From Scolanthus callimorphus (lineage: Eukaryota > Cnidaria > Anthozoa > Actiniaria > Edwardsiidae), in NCBI GenBank assembly GCA_033964015.1, contig CM066914.1:33959492-34023491 (forward strand): a stretch of 64,000 bases of DNA, in the 5' to 3' direction. Below the pieces are notes generated by a model, which searched no databases, had not been told where the DNA came from, and saw only the letters and a program-made list of their open reading frames with translations. Shown piece by piece: positions 10,263 through 22,600 of this stretch (position 1 is the stretch's first letter; each line of letters begins with the position of its first letter). Both the position numbers and the translations under genes were made by a program.

Positions 10263-11868
10263 TCATAAGTGCTCTTCTTCATCATTTTGCTTGGCTTTTT
10301 GTGCAAGTATCTTCACCTGAGGTCTTGAAAATAATAACACCAAGAATAAATTGTGTGGTTATACCAACCTCTGTCCAGCAACTTCCATTACACTGTACTC
10401 TTTTACAACACTTTAATGTTGCAAGTGTGTACTTCTGGTCCGTCCCTATGGCCTTGGGTAAAATTTTTAGGATTTTGTAAACACTGGGGCCCGCAACTCT
10501 TATCCATGTGGGATGCTTATTCTGTATCTGTGCATGCTTGATATTCTACATCACACTAGCCATACTCTGAGGTTATCATTCTTTCATAACTACATTTTTT
10601 CTTTTGTTTGAGAAAGTTATTAAATGTATCTTTAGTTTCTTGTTCTTAAGATAGAAAGAATGCATCAAACTCTGTCAAACTGGCTGCACCTCGTTTATAT
10701 CACCCAATAAAACATGACTTGCAAGTTCTATAAATACCACTTAAATAGCTGCTAATCAGAGCAGCAGGAATACTGAGGTGGTACTCTATGATTTGTTTGG
10801 CCATCTGACTGTGGTTTATGAAAAAAACTTTTGCTTAAATCTTGTAATGAATAATTACTCAGTCAAAAAGAAAGCTACTATGCAGAGCTGTAGCTACAAG
10901 TTTTTGAGTGGTCAGGCTTGAGTTTTTTATCTTGATTGGTCTGTTTTTGGCAGTTACAGTATACACAAAAGACAAAACTACCTTTTGTTTGTTATCTGTT
11001 GCTGTTTCAACATCCTTCTTTTCCTTGTTTTCATCTTCATCAAGGAAACTTTTGTTTGTTTCTTCAGCCGTAGAGTGATCAAGTTCTCTGAATCTTTTCA
11101 AGTCTGAAATAACATTTTGCAGAGAGCCCACTCTCTTCTTATTGATTCTCCCTGAAAGAGATTTGATTCAAAAGAATCAGTCGAAAAACTGGCAACCATG
11201 ATTTTATTTATGTAGAACCATGGCAACCGTGGTGAAGCAATGTGATTCCAATGTCCCCGCATACCCCCTTTCAACCTACCAACAACTGTAGCAGGAACTG
11301 TGAACAAACTAATGCAGAATGCTTTTTAACAGCAACAGCTTTATTGACTGGTGCATAAGTTTACAAATGTAATTATACATACCAGATTTTGGGGTTCGTT
11401 TTGGTAGATATCCTTGTTGAGCTTCATCACTTTCCTCTAGATAGTCAAATGCAGATGGCTTGGGTGATCTGAAAATGTTATGCATGAAGCATATCAAATT
11501 AGATCATATGAGTAAACCCACTAAAAATATTTTCTTTGTCGAAGCAACCAATTCACATTGTACGAAAGCAACATTTGTTCCCCACCTCTCTGGTTTGGTT
11601 TCAGAATTTGTTTCACCGCTTTCACTGTCAGCGTCTCTCTCGTCCTCTCCTCCATCACTACTTGTCTCTTGTTTTCCACACAGAGTTAACTTTTCCCTTC
11701 TAAATTCTTCAATCTTAAGCTCTATAAATCCGTCTCTTTCGATTCTATCAAAATGTTTAAGTATTCGTAATGGAATATCGCTATTAATGTCTCCTTGAAA
11801 GTTGATCAGTTCTTCATCTCGTTCGTTATCGCTGTTCGGGATTTCCCAATCTGTATTTCCCCCTCCAT
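10263..11868 (-). CDS. Small acidic, lysine-rich protein of unknown function; start frame broken
   Basis: Four minus-strand exons join cleanly: 11868-11586, 11468-11383, 11151-10982, 10316-10263, with GT-AG introns and matching phases. The product would be about 197 aa: an acidic N-terminal part, a KHFDRIERDGFIELKIEEF segment, a Ser/Glu-rich linker, the motif SPKPSAFDYLEESDEAQQGY, a basic SGRINKKRVGSLQNVISDLK segment and a charged tail ending DEEEHL. No domain is recognised. The long open frame begins with no in-frame ATG. The ATG at 11868 is one base out of frame because the following G run (11859-11863) has five bases where six would join it. Either the sequence lacks a base, or the true first exon lies upstream. 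Conserved exon phases argue for a real gene. Confidence 0.7.
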
Positions 11869-12126
11869 TGCAATGTATTCGAATTTAACGTCTCAAGACA
11901 TCATCCCATTTGTTCTAAAGGTTTGCTTAGCAAAAGTAATAAAGTTAATCATACTTTAGGCGTTTAAATTGACATAACAAAGTTAGAAAACTCAAACTTT
12001 GATAAGAACGCCAAGGGCCGCCATCTTGAGTTTTGGGTAGTACTGCTGACCAGTCGCAAAACACAGGGGCCCCACGCCGCTGCCGTTTGGCAAACACGCC
12101 AAAGCAGCTACCAGCTTACCCTGCGA

Positions 12127-12264
12127 GCAGAGGTTTCTTTTATTTCTGTCAGTCTTTTATTAGCTAGCAAAGTTGTTCGCGTGTCTGGTATTTCCACGCG
12201 AAATACCAGACATGCGAGAACAACTTTGCTAGCTAATAAAAGACTGACAGAACGAAACCTCTGC
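12127..12264. mobile_element. Near-perfect 138-bp palindrome (foldback element)
   Basis: Arms of about 66 bp (12127-12193 and 12198-12264) pair almost perfectly around a 4-5 base centre. The outer sequence is GCAGAGGTTTCTTTTATTTC. Such short-centre palindromes are typical of MITE remnants and can form hairpins. It sits between the head-to-head small gene and the cyclase gene. Confidence 0.75.
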
Positions 12265-12636
12265 TAGCAATGTACTACCAGCTTAGCTGTCTTATATTAG
12301 CGGGCTCATTAGACATATTTCATATTCTCGAGACTTTTTATGCCATTTTCAGATGATCTCTGAAAATAAAGCACTGAAACAGTACTATGGGTACAGCCCC
12401 TCAAAATTCTGTTTGAAAATTCCATTTTACATTTTTACTCCTGCATGAACAAAATTCATTGTCATTAAAAACACCGACGACAATAATTAACAAAGACTGA
12501 TCAACCCAAGAGCTACCTAACATTTGATGATACTATCCAGGTGATTTGCTGTGAATATCATGCTAAAATAAGCGAACCCTATCAAGCACACAGAAGGCAT
12601 ACTACACAGGGTGGGCTTCGTTTTGTTCTTTTCTTA

Positions 12637-13220
12637 TGCACCAGTCAATTGACAGCCCCGCACCCCCCCATTCGCGCATTAGCGGGGCATTCACTTTTTG
12701 GCAAATGAAAAGCAGTGAGCGCCTCGGTTTGCGGGGACAATCTGAGAGGTGAGTGCACCGTCCCCAGGGTAATAATTAAGAGTGAATGCACTCCTTGCCT
12801 AATGAATTTAGAAGATAACACAAAGTCAAATGTCAATGGTGCCCAGTTTTCATTGCAGCCGCAGCAGATCGCAAAGCGCAATAAAACCATATTTTTTCTA
12901 CTTGCATGTACTTTCACTAGTGTAGATTAAAATTTAATACGTGTAATTCAAGTAACAAAAATCTGTATTTGTCGTGTCTTTTGTGAAGTAAAGGGGTGTT
13001 CATGTGGAGGTGAAGCAGCCGGAAAGCGGGCTGGTTTCTGTTGTGTTGTGTCCCGGGGAAGAGAGTGACTCCCCGCTCGATGTACTGTGTGGAAGAAGTG
13101 AAAGAAAGCGCATCTCACGACCAACGGGGCAGTAATGTACTGTGAATTCTGTACGAAAGCCCCGCTAGTACCCCGCTAATGCGCGAATGGGGGGTGCGGG
13201 GCTGTCAATTGACTGGTGCA
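12637..13220. mobile_element. 584-bp PIF/Harbinger-like MITE with TTA target duplication
   Basis: Long terminal inverted repeats of about 60 bp open TGCACCAGTCAATTGACAGC and are mirrored at 13160-13220. TTA flanks both ends (12634-12636, 13221-13223). The first bases share TG(C/T)A(C/T)CAGTCAATT with the element at 2730-3426, so the two belong to related subfamilies. It lies 400 bp upstream of the cyclase start codon. No transposase is encoded. Confidence 0.85.
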
Positions 13221-13619
13221 TTAGTCACACATCGCTCGCTGATATTTATTTTTTATAAAAAATAATGATACACATTTCGTGGCGTCTAACCTTTTTGAAA
13301 ATAGATTTTCGTTGTTTATAGCTCAGCATTTACCTTTGCATCGGAAACTGCTAGTTTAGTTTAGTTTTCATACTCTTGGTTTTATACCTAAACACGCACC
13401 ATCATGAAACCGCTGACCGTTGCGACACATCCCGACATCAAAGATATCCGTCTCCTTTGATCTCCCCGGCCCTAAAACTATCTCCAACAAAAGCGCAGCT
13501 CATGGTTTTTCTTCCGATTGCGTTGCTGTTCAAATTTAAAACTTAGCGAAATGGCAGTACATTTCTGAAATATCGCTAGAAAAGTTTCCGTACCAATTGC
13601 TTGGCCTATTTTCGAACTT

Positions 13620-16600
13620 ATGGAACGCAAGATTGTTTTTACGGTTGCGCTTTCGGTTTTAATCCATCTCACGGTTATTTCCGCGTCCCAAACTTCGGAT
13701 AACGAGGTTAAAATTGGCGTTCTTTTGCCAATGACTGGCTACTGGCCGATTGGAAAAACTTCAGCCTCCGCTATAACGATCGCTGTGGAGTTGATAAATC
13801 GAGACCCAACTTTGCTGCATGGCTACAATATGACATTTATGTGGAATGACTCGCAATGTTTGGCAGCGGAGGGGCTGAACCAAGCCGTGGAATTCAAGCT
13901 AGCAGAGGTAGACGCTATAATTGGGGACGGTTGTGACATTATTTGTGAACCAGCAGCGCTTCTGGCTGCGTCGTGGAACTTACCTATCGTGTCGTGGGGT
14001 TGCGAGTCGAGTGCTCTCTCCAAAAAGAGCGTTTACCCAACCTTTGTGAGAACCGTCCAGTCGTTTTCCAAAATGGGCAACTTATTCATGTCGATTTTTC
14101 AGTATTTCAAGTGGAATGATATTGGAATTATAGCATCTACAGAAAGTATATGGCAACTAGCGATGACAAATTTACGAAAAACGTTTTCCACGAGCTCTAT
14201 CGATATTCGTTTCCTGCAAACCCTTAACCCTGGTAGTCAGCTGGTAACGGATCGTGAGGAGTACCTCAGCTTACTGGAAATCGCCAAGCAAAACGCCAGG
14301 AGTAAGTATTTGAGTCAATTTAGATAGCGGTCAAGTTTTCGCAATTTTATTTTACAGAAAGAAAGGCAAATCTCGTGTGCAGTTGACAGACCAACGGCCA
14401 CTTTTCTTTCGGCAAAATGTCGGAAATTCTGGTTACAAAACGCGCTAACCATCTGTCTACTACTCCGTTTTCCTCGCTTCACACCAACAACGGAAAGTAA
14501 TTGTATTTTTCCTTTAATTTTCTTTTGTTTTGATTTCCAGAAAAAATCGAGTTTTCACGTTTCCTTTCGGGAAAAGAAGAAATTGTTTTGTAGTTTCGGA
14601 AAGTTTCTTCCTGGGAATTGTGCGCTTCATTTCATTTCTAATCGGAACTTGGAAGGAAATCGGCGCTTTTTTCCTGTCAGGACAAACTCGGAAGAATATT
14701 ACGTCATAACAGGTCGGAGTGGGTATTATTTGTATTATTATTTTTATAAATACTCGGGTCTTTAAATCCCCGTTTTTACTTCGGCATTCAGCATTTTAAG
14801 AAAAATGAGTGTTTGGACCGCTAATCGTTTATTTGAGAAGGATTCAATAACTAACAGGCTAATAACTACTTGAAATGTTAAAAATACTTGAAAACTGAAT
14901 TGCTTATTAAATTTCAAAATAACCACCTACAAGCAAAGATCAATACTTGATTTACCAATCGAAAGTCAATCGAAAATATTGCACCACATTCCCTAAATCA
15001 GCCGATGGAAATGGATACAGTCTCTCACTCGGTATGTTGCTAGGCTGACAAATTCGCGGCTGTCTAAGGCTCTTTTATAAGAGGTAGGAGAAGTATCTCG
15101 AGCGTTGGCTTCTTTCTACTTGGTCCAAATTTGAAATCTGCCTGCATGCATGTCATGGACATAATGTTTCATACTTTTACACGTCTCGTCTTCATACTGT
15201 TTAGTCTCTATCAAAGGGGTTCGTTGCAGCTGTCGAACTTTAGCGGAGTAATGACAATGGTTCATAGGGTTCCCTTGCCCTGCCCTGGTTAGGGAAATAG
15301 TTGCTTCATAAAATAGAGCAGATTTCGTATGTCTGTGAAAAGTGCCGTGACACGGCGCGGCACGGAACCTGGCCTGCTGCATACGGAATGAAATGGCGTA
15401 GTCGCGGCACGGACACTGTCGCGGCGCGGCATAACTTTGCCGCGGCACTTTTCGCAGTCATACGAAATCTGCTCTTTTGAAAACCATGTGGGTCCTGTCT
15501 TGTCCCTAGTTCTCATAATGCTGTGTTATGGAGGCGACATGCGAGCTCTCATGTTGTATGCCCTCGATCTGGGCATGCTCAATGGAGACTATGCGTTCCT
15601 GACGGTGAACCTCCTTCCGTCTGCTGCCATTGGCAACAACACGTGGATGGGGAATGACGGGAGAGACAATGACGCTACTCTAGCATTCCGTGGAATCCTC
15701 AGCATCTACGTACGTGAACCAACAACCGAACGATGGCACAAGTTTAAGAAGGATGTACGGAGACGCATGGAAGATCCGCCATTTTACATCACGCTAAAGG
15801 AATCAGAAAAGGTATGATTTCGATTGCCTCAGTGTTGGAGATCCTCATGAAACACGCTGTCTCGTGTTTGATATATTACTTGAAGTGCTCATATCAGTAC
15901 AAATTCCGTGTCTCTTATTCTTGCTAAGGTCGAGGTGTATGCTGGCACAATCTACGATGCAATCTTCCTGTATGCGATTGCCTTGAATGAGACTTTAGCG
16001 GTTGGAGGTAACAAGAAAGACGGCAAAGCTATTGTATCAAGGATGATGAGCAGGGAATTCCAAGGTGGGTCCAGTATGGGATTGTCTAGCAAGGTGGGTC
16101 CAGTATGGGATTGTCTACTAAGGTGGGTCCAGTATGGGATTGTCTAGCAAGGTACATGGGTCCAGTATGGGAATGTCTAGCAAGGTCGGTCCAGTATGGG
16201 ATCGTCTAGCAATGTGGGTCCAGTATGGGATTGTCTAGCAATGTGGGTCCAGTATGGGATTGTCTCAGCAAGGTGGGTCCAGTATGGGAGTGTCTAGCAA
16301 GGAGGAGTGATGTGCTGGCTGTTGAATCTCTATACTTCTGATCCTATCCCAGACAAGCTCATCGGCAGAGATGAAGCCAATACCAAACAAGTACTGAAAA
16401 TCACCCGGGTTGGGACTTTCTGGGGCAGGGGTGCTCGTCGGGAACTTTCGATTTTACCCCTAAAAGGTACCAAAAGGGCGTGGCTTAGTTGATTTTGACC
16501 CCTAAACGGTATCAACAAGTGTGCTATTGATAAAACCATTGTTTCTTGATTTGCTAGAACGGACCCCTAAGAGGTACCTGTCTGGAAGAAAGTTTTCAAA

Positions 16601-19600
16601 TTTTACCCCCTAGAAGGTACCAGAGACCGAATCGAAATATGGTGGCACATTTGAATAACTATTGTTCTGGACTGACTAGCCTCGTGTTCACGTGGAAAAA
16701 CAAACACATTTTCGCATGAATGAAAGGCTAGCCAGTGCAGAGCAATATTTCCTAAAATTTGCCGCCATATTTCGATTTGGTCCATTTCGCATTTTCAAGT
16801 TTCGCTCACGTATCATTTAGGTTGAACATCAATACGTACAATAGGCCAATACAACCACGTGACAGACGAACTGCGAAAGGCCTACTATTATGCTTATTTT
16901 CGTCTCTGTTTCAACTTCTTCTGTTCAGGTGCGTCAGGCAATGTTGTAATTGACTCGTCCGGGGACAGGGAACCCGACTACTCGTTGAAGTATTATGTGA
17001 ATGGCAGCTTCCAGAACATCGCTGACTACAACCACTCCACCGGCGGATTCAATCTTAGAGGTAAATTAACCAGCAGTGACAAACATTAAAAAAAATATAT
17101 TTTCATTAAACGTTTTTCAAAAGTTACTGAAGGTTTTTAAAAATGCTGGAAATCTTGAGGCGCAGCGGACCTCGCGCCACGTGCTAATGATTTGAGCTTT
17201 CTCGAACACCCTAGAATTATTGGGCCCGAAAAGTATAGAGAATTGCGCTAAATTTGGAGCCCGAAAAGTATTTGGCCAGGAGCCCATCAACAGGAGCCGC
17301 CGTCACCTAGTTGTGGGCGTCCGACGCACAGGGAGCCCATCAACAGGAGCCTCCGTCACCTAGTTGTGGGCGTCCGACGCACAGGGAGCCCATCAACAGG
17401 AGCCTCCTCACCAACGCACAAGGAGCGCATCAACAGGAGCCTCCGTCACCTAGTTGTGGGCGTCCGACGCACAGGGAGCCCATCAACAGGAGCCTCCTCA
17501 CCTAGTTGTGGGCGTCCGACGCACAGGGAGCCCATCAACAGGAGCCTCCTCACCGACGCACAAGGAGCCCATCAACAGGAGCCTCCCTCACCTAGTTGTG
17601 GGCGTCCAAGCACAGGGAGCCCATCAACACGATGGTGGTTTAGCGCCACCATCCCATTGCACGCGTTGCACTCTTCACTCTCAAAACACCCATTTTCGCG
17701 GAACATGGAAAATCCACAATCTAAAAATAGCATATTCTACTCCTGTGCATATTGCTAGACCTAGTGGAATAGATGGAGCTCCTGTTGATGGGCTTCTGAC
17801 TCTTCTACTCCTGTGCATATTGCTAGATCTAGTGGAGTAGATGGAGCTCCTGTTGATGGGCTCCTGACTCTTCTACTCCTGTGCATATTGCTAGACCTAG
17901 TGGAGTAGATGGAGCTCCTGTTGATGGGCTCCTGATTCTTCTACTCCTGTGCATATGGCTAGATCTAGTGGAGTAGATGGAGCTCCTGTTGATGGGCTCC
18001 TGATTCTTCTACTCCTGTGCATATGGCTCGACATAGTGGAGGAGATGGAGACTCTTGTTGATTGCTCCTGATTCCTCTACTCCTATGCATATGGCTAGAC
18101 CTAGTGGAGTAGATGGAGCTCCTGTTGATGGGCTCCTGATTCTCCTACTCCTGTGCATATTGCTAGACCTAGTGGAGTAGATGGAGACTCGTGTTGATAG
18201 GCTCCTGATTCCTCTACTCCTATGCATATGGCTAGATCTAGTGGAGTAGATGGAGCTCCTGTTGATGGGTTCCTGATTCTTCTACTCCTGTGCATATGGC
18301 TAGAAATAGTGGAGGAGATGAAGACTCTTGTTGATTGCTCCTGATTCCTCGACTCCTGTGCATATGGCTAGACATAGTGGAGGAGATGGAGACTCTTGTT
18401 GATTGCTCCTGATTCCTCGACGCCTGTGAATATGGCTAGACATAGTGGAGGAGATGGAGACTCCTTGTTGATTGCTCCTGATTCCTCGACGCCTGTGCAT
18501 ATGGCTAGACATAGTGGAGGAGATGGAGACTCCTTGTTCATTGCTCCTGATTCCTCGACTCCTGTGCATATGGCTCGACATAATGGAGGAGATGGAGACT
18601 CCTTGTTGATTGCTCCTGATTCCTCGACTCCTGTGCATATGGCTAGACCTAGTGGAGTAGATGGAGCCTCCTGTTGATGGGCTCCTGATTCCTCGACTCC
18701 TGTGCATATGGCTAGACCTAGTGGAGCAGGGACGGATTTAGGGGGGCCGAGGGGGCCGGGCCCCCTTTCCCGGGAGATGCTCCATGCATTTGCTGGAGGA
18801 AATTTGAACATTTTCGTCACATAGTTTCACTATCCGGGCCCCCTTTCAGAAATTCCTGGATCCGCCCCTGTGGAGTAGATGGAGACTCCTGTTGATGGGC
18901 TCCTGATTCCTCTACTCCTATGCATATGGCTAGACCTAGTGGAGTGATGGAGGCTCTTGCTAATACACCCCCCTGTCACTGACCTGGTGAAACCCGACCT
19001 GGTGGCATTTTTCACCCGACCCGGTGGATTTTCGTGCTACCCGGTACCTGGTGATTTATCGAAATTTGACCTGGCGAAATTTTTCCTTACCTGGTGAGTC
19101 CTAGACTGACCTGGTGAATTTTTTCTCATGACCAAAGTTTTTCTCATTCCGGCAGCGCCAATGTATTTTATTCACTGCAGAAAACCTGGTGCCGACCTTT
19201 AGCACCACAGGAATTCCGCGTATTGTTGTAGTAAGCGGGAAAACGTGCTCTGAAATATGACACCTACTTTACTGGTATAAGCTCGAGTTTCAGCGTTGTT
19301 TTGGAGGTGTGACTGGGAAAGATGGCCGAATCTTCGACGGAATCATCGAGTATAACTAGTACAGAAACTACCTCCTCCGATGGGCTATCATCTGATTCTT
19401 CAGAGGAGGAACCAGAAGCACAAGGCAGTAAAAGAAAGAAAAGTACAAGGCGCTCGGGCGGTAAAAAGAGGAAGCGCCATTCTACCACGAGACCGAGGGT
19501 GAAGAAATCGAAACATAACTATAAGCTAGCCTCCTCCGCAGGCATCTCCGTGTGATTTCCGTGTGCTTTGCATCGTTTTGCATCGATTTGCATCGCTTCG

Positions 19601-22600
19601 TTGGCGGTTTTGCCCTCACGGCCCTTTCACGATCACACCACCGGAAGTCCAACCAAGCGCGTCGAAGAAGGCTCGAAATAGGTGTTTCAAAACACAACGA
19701 GACGCCTGCGGAGGAGGCTACTATAAGCTTACTAATCAGAAGCGCAAAAGCCAGAACTCCAAGAGATCCCGGAGAGAAAGAGAACGGGGATGTAAGCACT
19801 ACGTTCTAATTCAAAAGGACGACGCTGATTCGTTGGTTCCGTTCTTGTTCTCATTGAAATCTGTGAAAATTTTTGCTGTATTCCGAGCAAAAGTACTAGA
19901 GTCATGTTCGATAAACACACAACGGTCCCGTCTGTACTGCAAACACAGCCAAAACGAAGGCAAAGTGCTTCTCAACGATGCGACTTGGGAACCGTTTGTT
20001 ATTACCTGAAGGGCCGACAAGATCGGACGGTGTCAGTAAACGTGTAAACTGTGACTGGTAAAGCTGTAACTGGAGCATCGTTGACTTCCCCCACCTCTGC
20101 CAAACATTTACCGATCACACAAGCCTCAAGCAGTAAAGGGATTAAACGAAGCAGAGAAAACTGTGCTAGGTAAAATAATGGACAAGAACTGGAGTAACCA
20201 TTTTATTATGGGCCTGCAAAAGAGAGCCCATAATGCGCGAGTTAATACGCGACAGCGTGAAAGAAAAGCGTTGCACGACATGCTCAATTTCCCATACCAC
20301 AAAGGTGGCAGTGACTAGCCCAGAGGAAAGTGAGCTACACATTAACTCGTGAAAGGTAAAAATGTAAAAATTCCTAAAATGACTTTATTCCCGAAATTAA
20401 TTTGATACGTCCTAAAGTATGTTTCTAAAACCTCAAATAACGCGTCAACTGTTTTCCTAGGCTTCCATTGCCCGTTCTTTTGTATTGCCCGCCACACATT
20501 TTCTGTAATTTAATTAACTTTACACGCCTTTTCTAGCACTTTAATTTTAGAACAAATTTTCACTTTCGCGAAGCTCCAGACCCCGCACGATTTAAGATAT
20601 CGGCCTCAAATTTTCTGTTTCGTTAGAAAATTGATTACAACTAAAAACCCGTGTCAGGGAATTTTTATTTTTTACTTGAAAAAATTACTGTAAAAAATGC
20701 GACTTTCAACTTCGCGACCTAATATTTTCGCAAATATACAAAATATCGAAAATCGCTGACACGGTTTTGCAGTTCATTTCGCCGAGATGAAAGTCCGACA
20801 ATGTGTGAAATTGTGCAACAAAACGCTAATGGTCTGGAGCTTCTCAAGTAAACAAGGTAGTTTTTAGTTCGGGGTCTTAAAAATACAAGAAAAGTTTAAA
20901 CTTCGATAAACTAAACAACTTCATAAGATAGAGCAATATTTTAGCTTTAAAATGATATATAGCTGATTATCATAGCATAAATTGCGACGCGACGAGAATT
21001 TTTTTCCGAAGACACCCCTCACGGGTTTACAGAGACCTTAAGTTAAAGAAGCTGATGACATCGTTTGAACTTAGAAAGTTCTTTGACAAGCGAGCGAAAG
21101 TCAGGAAAGTGTTTGGATCTGCAGATCTCCTTTTAAACCCGCTCTCTGTCCAGTGTCCATTTTGCTGTTCTGACATAGCACTAGGCCACTTCAATGGCAT
21201 AATAATCAAGAAGGATAATCTCTGGCAACACATCAAGAGTAGTCATGTGGATGACCCAGTTAGAGCACATCACAGGGGTAAGTGTTCAGAAGCTCTCGCT
21301 AAGAATATATTGTTATTAGCACGAGGGAACGTATGATGTTTGGAATTGCGATGAGCGGCCATGCGAGTCCTACATAGAAAAACTCCGAGACGGAGACGGA
21401 GAAGACGTCGTATGCGTTCGAGGGCGGGTATTGCTGTCTGCTTCAGACCAAGAATCAGCATACGAGAAATATGGGAAAGGCATCTCAAGTACAATCGAAA
21501 GCTTTAAAGAAGGCGACGGTTCTTTGGACTTCCCATTTTAACACATTCACGACATAGGTCATCAGATCAAGAATGCTCAGGCTTCTCTGGAAAGAGGCAC
21601 ACACTTCAATGGACGTTATGCATATGACTCAACTGATCTATATTTGCTCTTAACTACAGCAAAAGATGAGGTTGTAGATAAAATGTTAGAAGGTGTGTCG
21701 CATAAAGCAATTGCGCAACTAGATAAACATAGCGATGAGCAAAGTCTACAACGTATAAGCGAATCAGTGATCAGTGCTTGTGGAGAAGTGAGTAAATTAG
21801 TGAGAACGGATGTTCCAGAACTTCGGAGGCCTTGCTTTGCGGAAGATCACTCCGAAATAGGCTCTCCTTTGTTTCTAACAATATCAAGGCTGGGTGTTGT
21901 GTATTACACTGATCATCGCAACCAGTCACTTTCATGTTACAGACAGACCCCTTTTCCAAGAAAGCTGCTATCCATATCGAAAGGAAGTCCTGAAATCAAC
22001 GAGCAAGGTGTTGAAGATGTTGTGCCACTGGCACCAAGAAGTGCGCCATCTTCCAAAGCTAAATGGTTGTCCATTTCTGGCCTGGTCTTGACGAATGACG
22101 AGAAAGATTTACTCGTGTGTGACTCTAAGCTCTGTACTATTAGGATTGTAAAGAAAGTTGGCCAATTAGCACACCATCCTTCCTATAAGACGTCGGTAAG
22201 CAAGTTGGAAGTGATTGGCCAAAGTCAACGATTCCACCCTTTCGCCGTACGCAGTGGCCTGCCTAATAAGCAGTACCTTCTTGTCAGCAATCTTATTGCA
22301 GGACAGGTATACCTCTGTAATCTTTCCAATGACTACACGTCATTGACGATATGCCGCAACATCGAGAGCCCTAACCTATTCCACCAAATCCACTGCATTC
22401 ACTATGCGGATAATCTGATAATCGTTACGGACTGTTTGTCCATAAACGAGCTACGCGGAGAAGCAAAGTCTGTAATAATCGAAGACGCAGACGTGAGAGT
22501 AGCATTCAGTTTAGGCACTGCTAACGGTATCACCTTTCCCTTCCGCTTGTGTGAGATGGAAGACGAGATATACTTTTCCGACCATGTAAATCACTGTGTC

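Noticed and set aside
10160..10541. Plus-strand hydrophobic frames of 62-106 codons
   Set aside because: They run antisense across the last exon of the small acidic gene and have no features beyond AT-rich hydrophobicity.
14325..15440. Possible extra exon of the cyclase receptor in intron 1
   Set aside because: Exon 1 and exon 2 already join in phase and the receptor alignment is continuous across them; frames here have no receptor-like text. The 15320-15475 block is an inverted repeat rich in GCGGCACGG.
17311..18820. Overlapping open frames on both strands ([21 protein letters not shown] types)
   Set aside because: They come from the two inverted minisatellites; both strands are open and periodic, with no domain.
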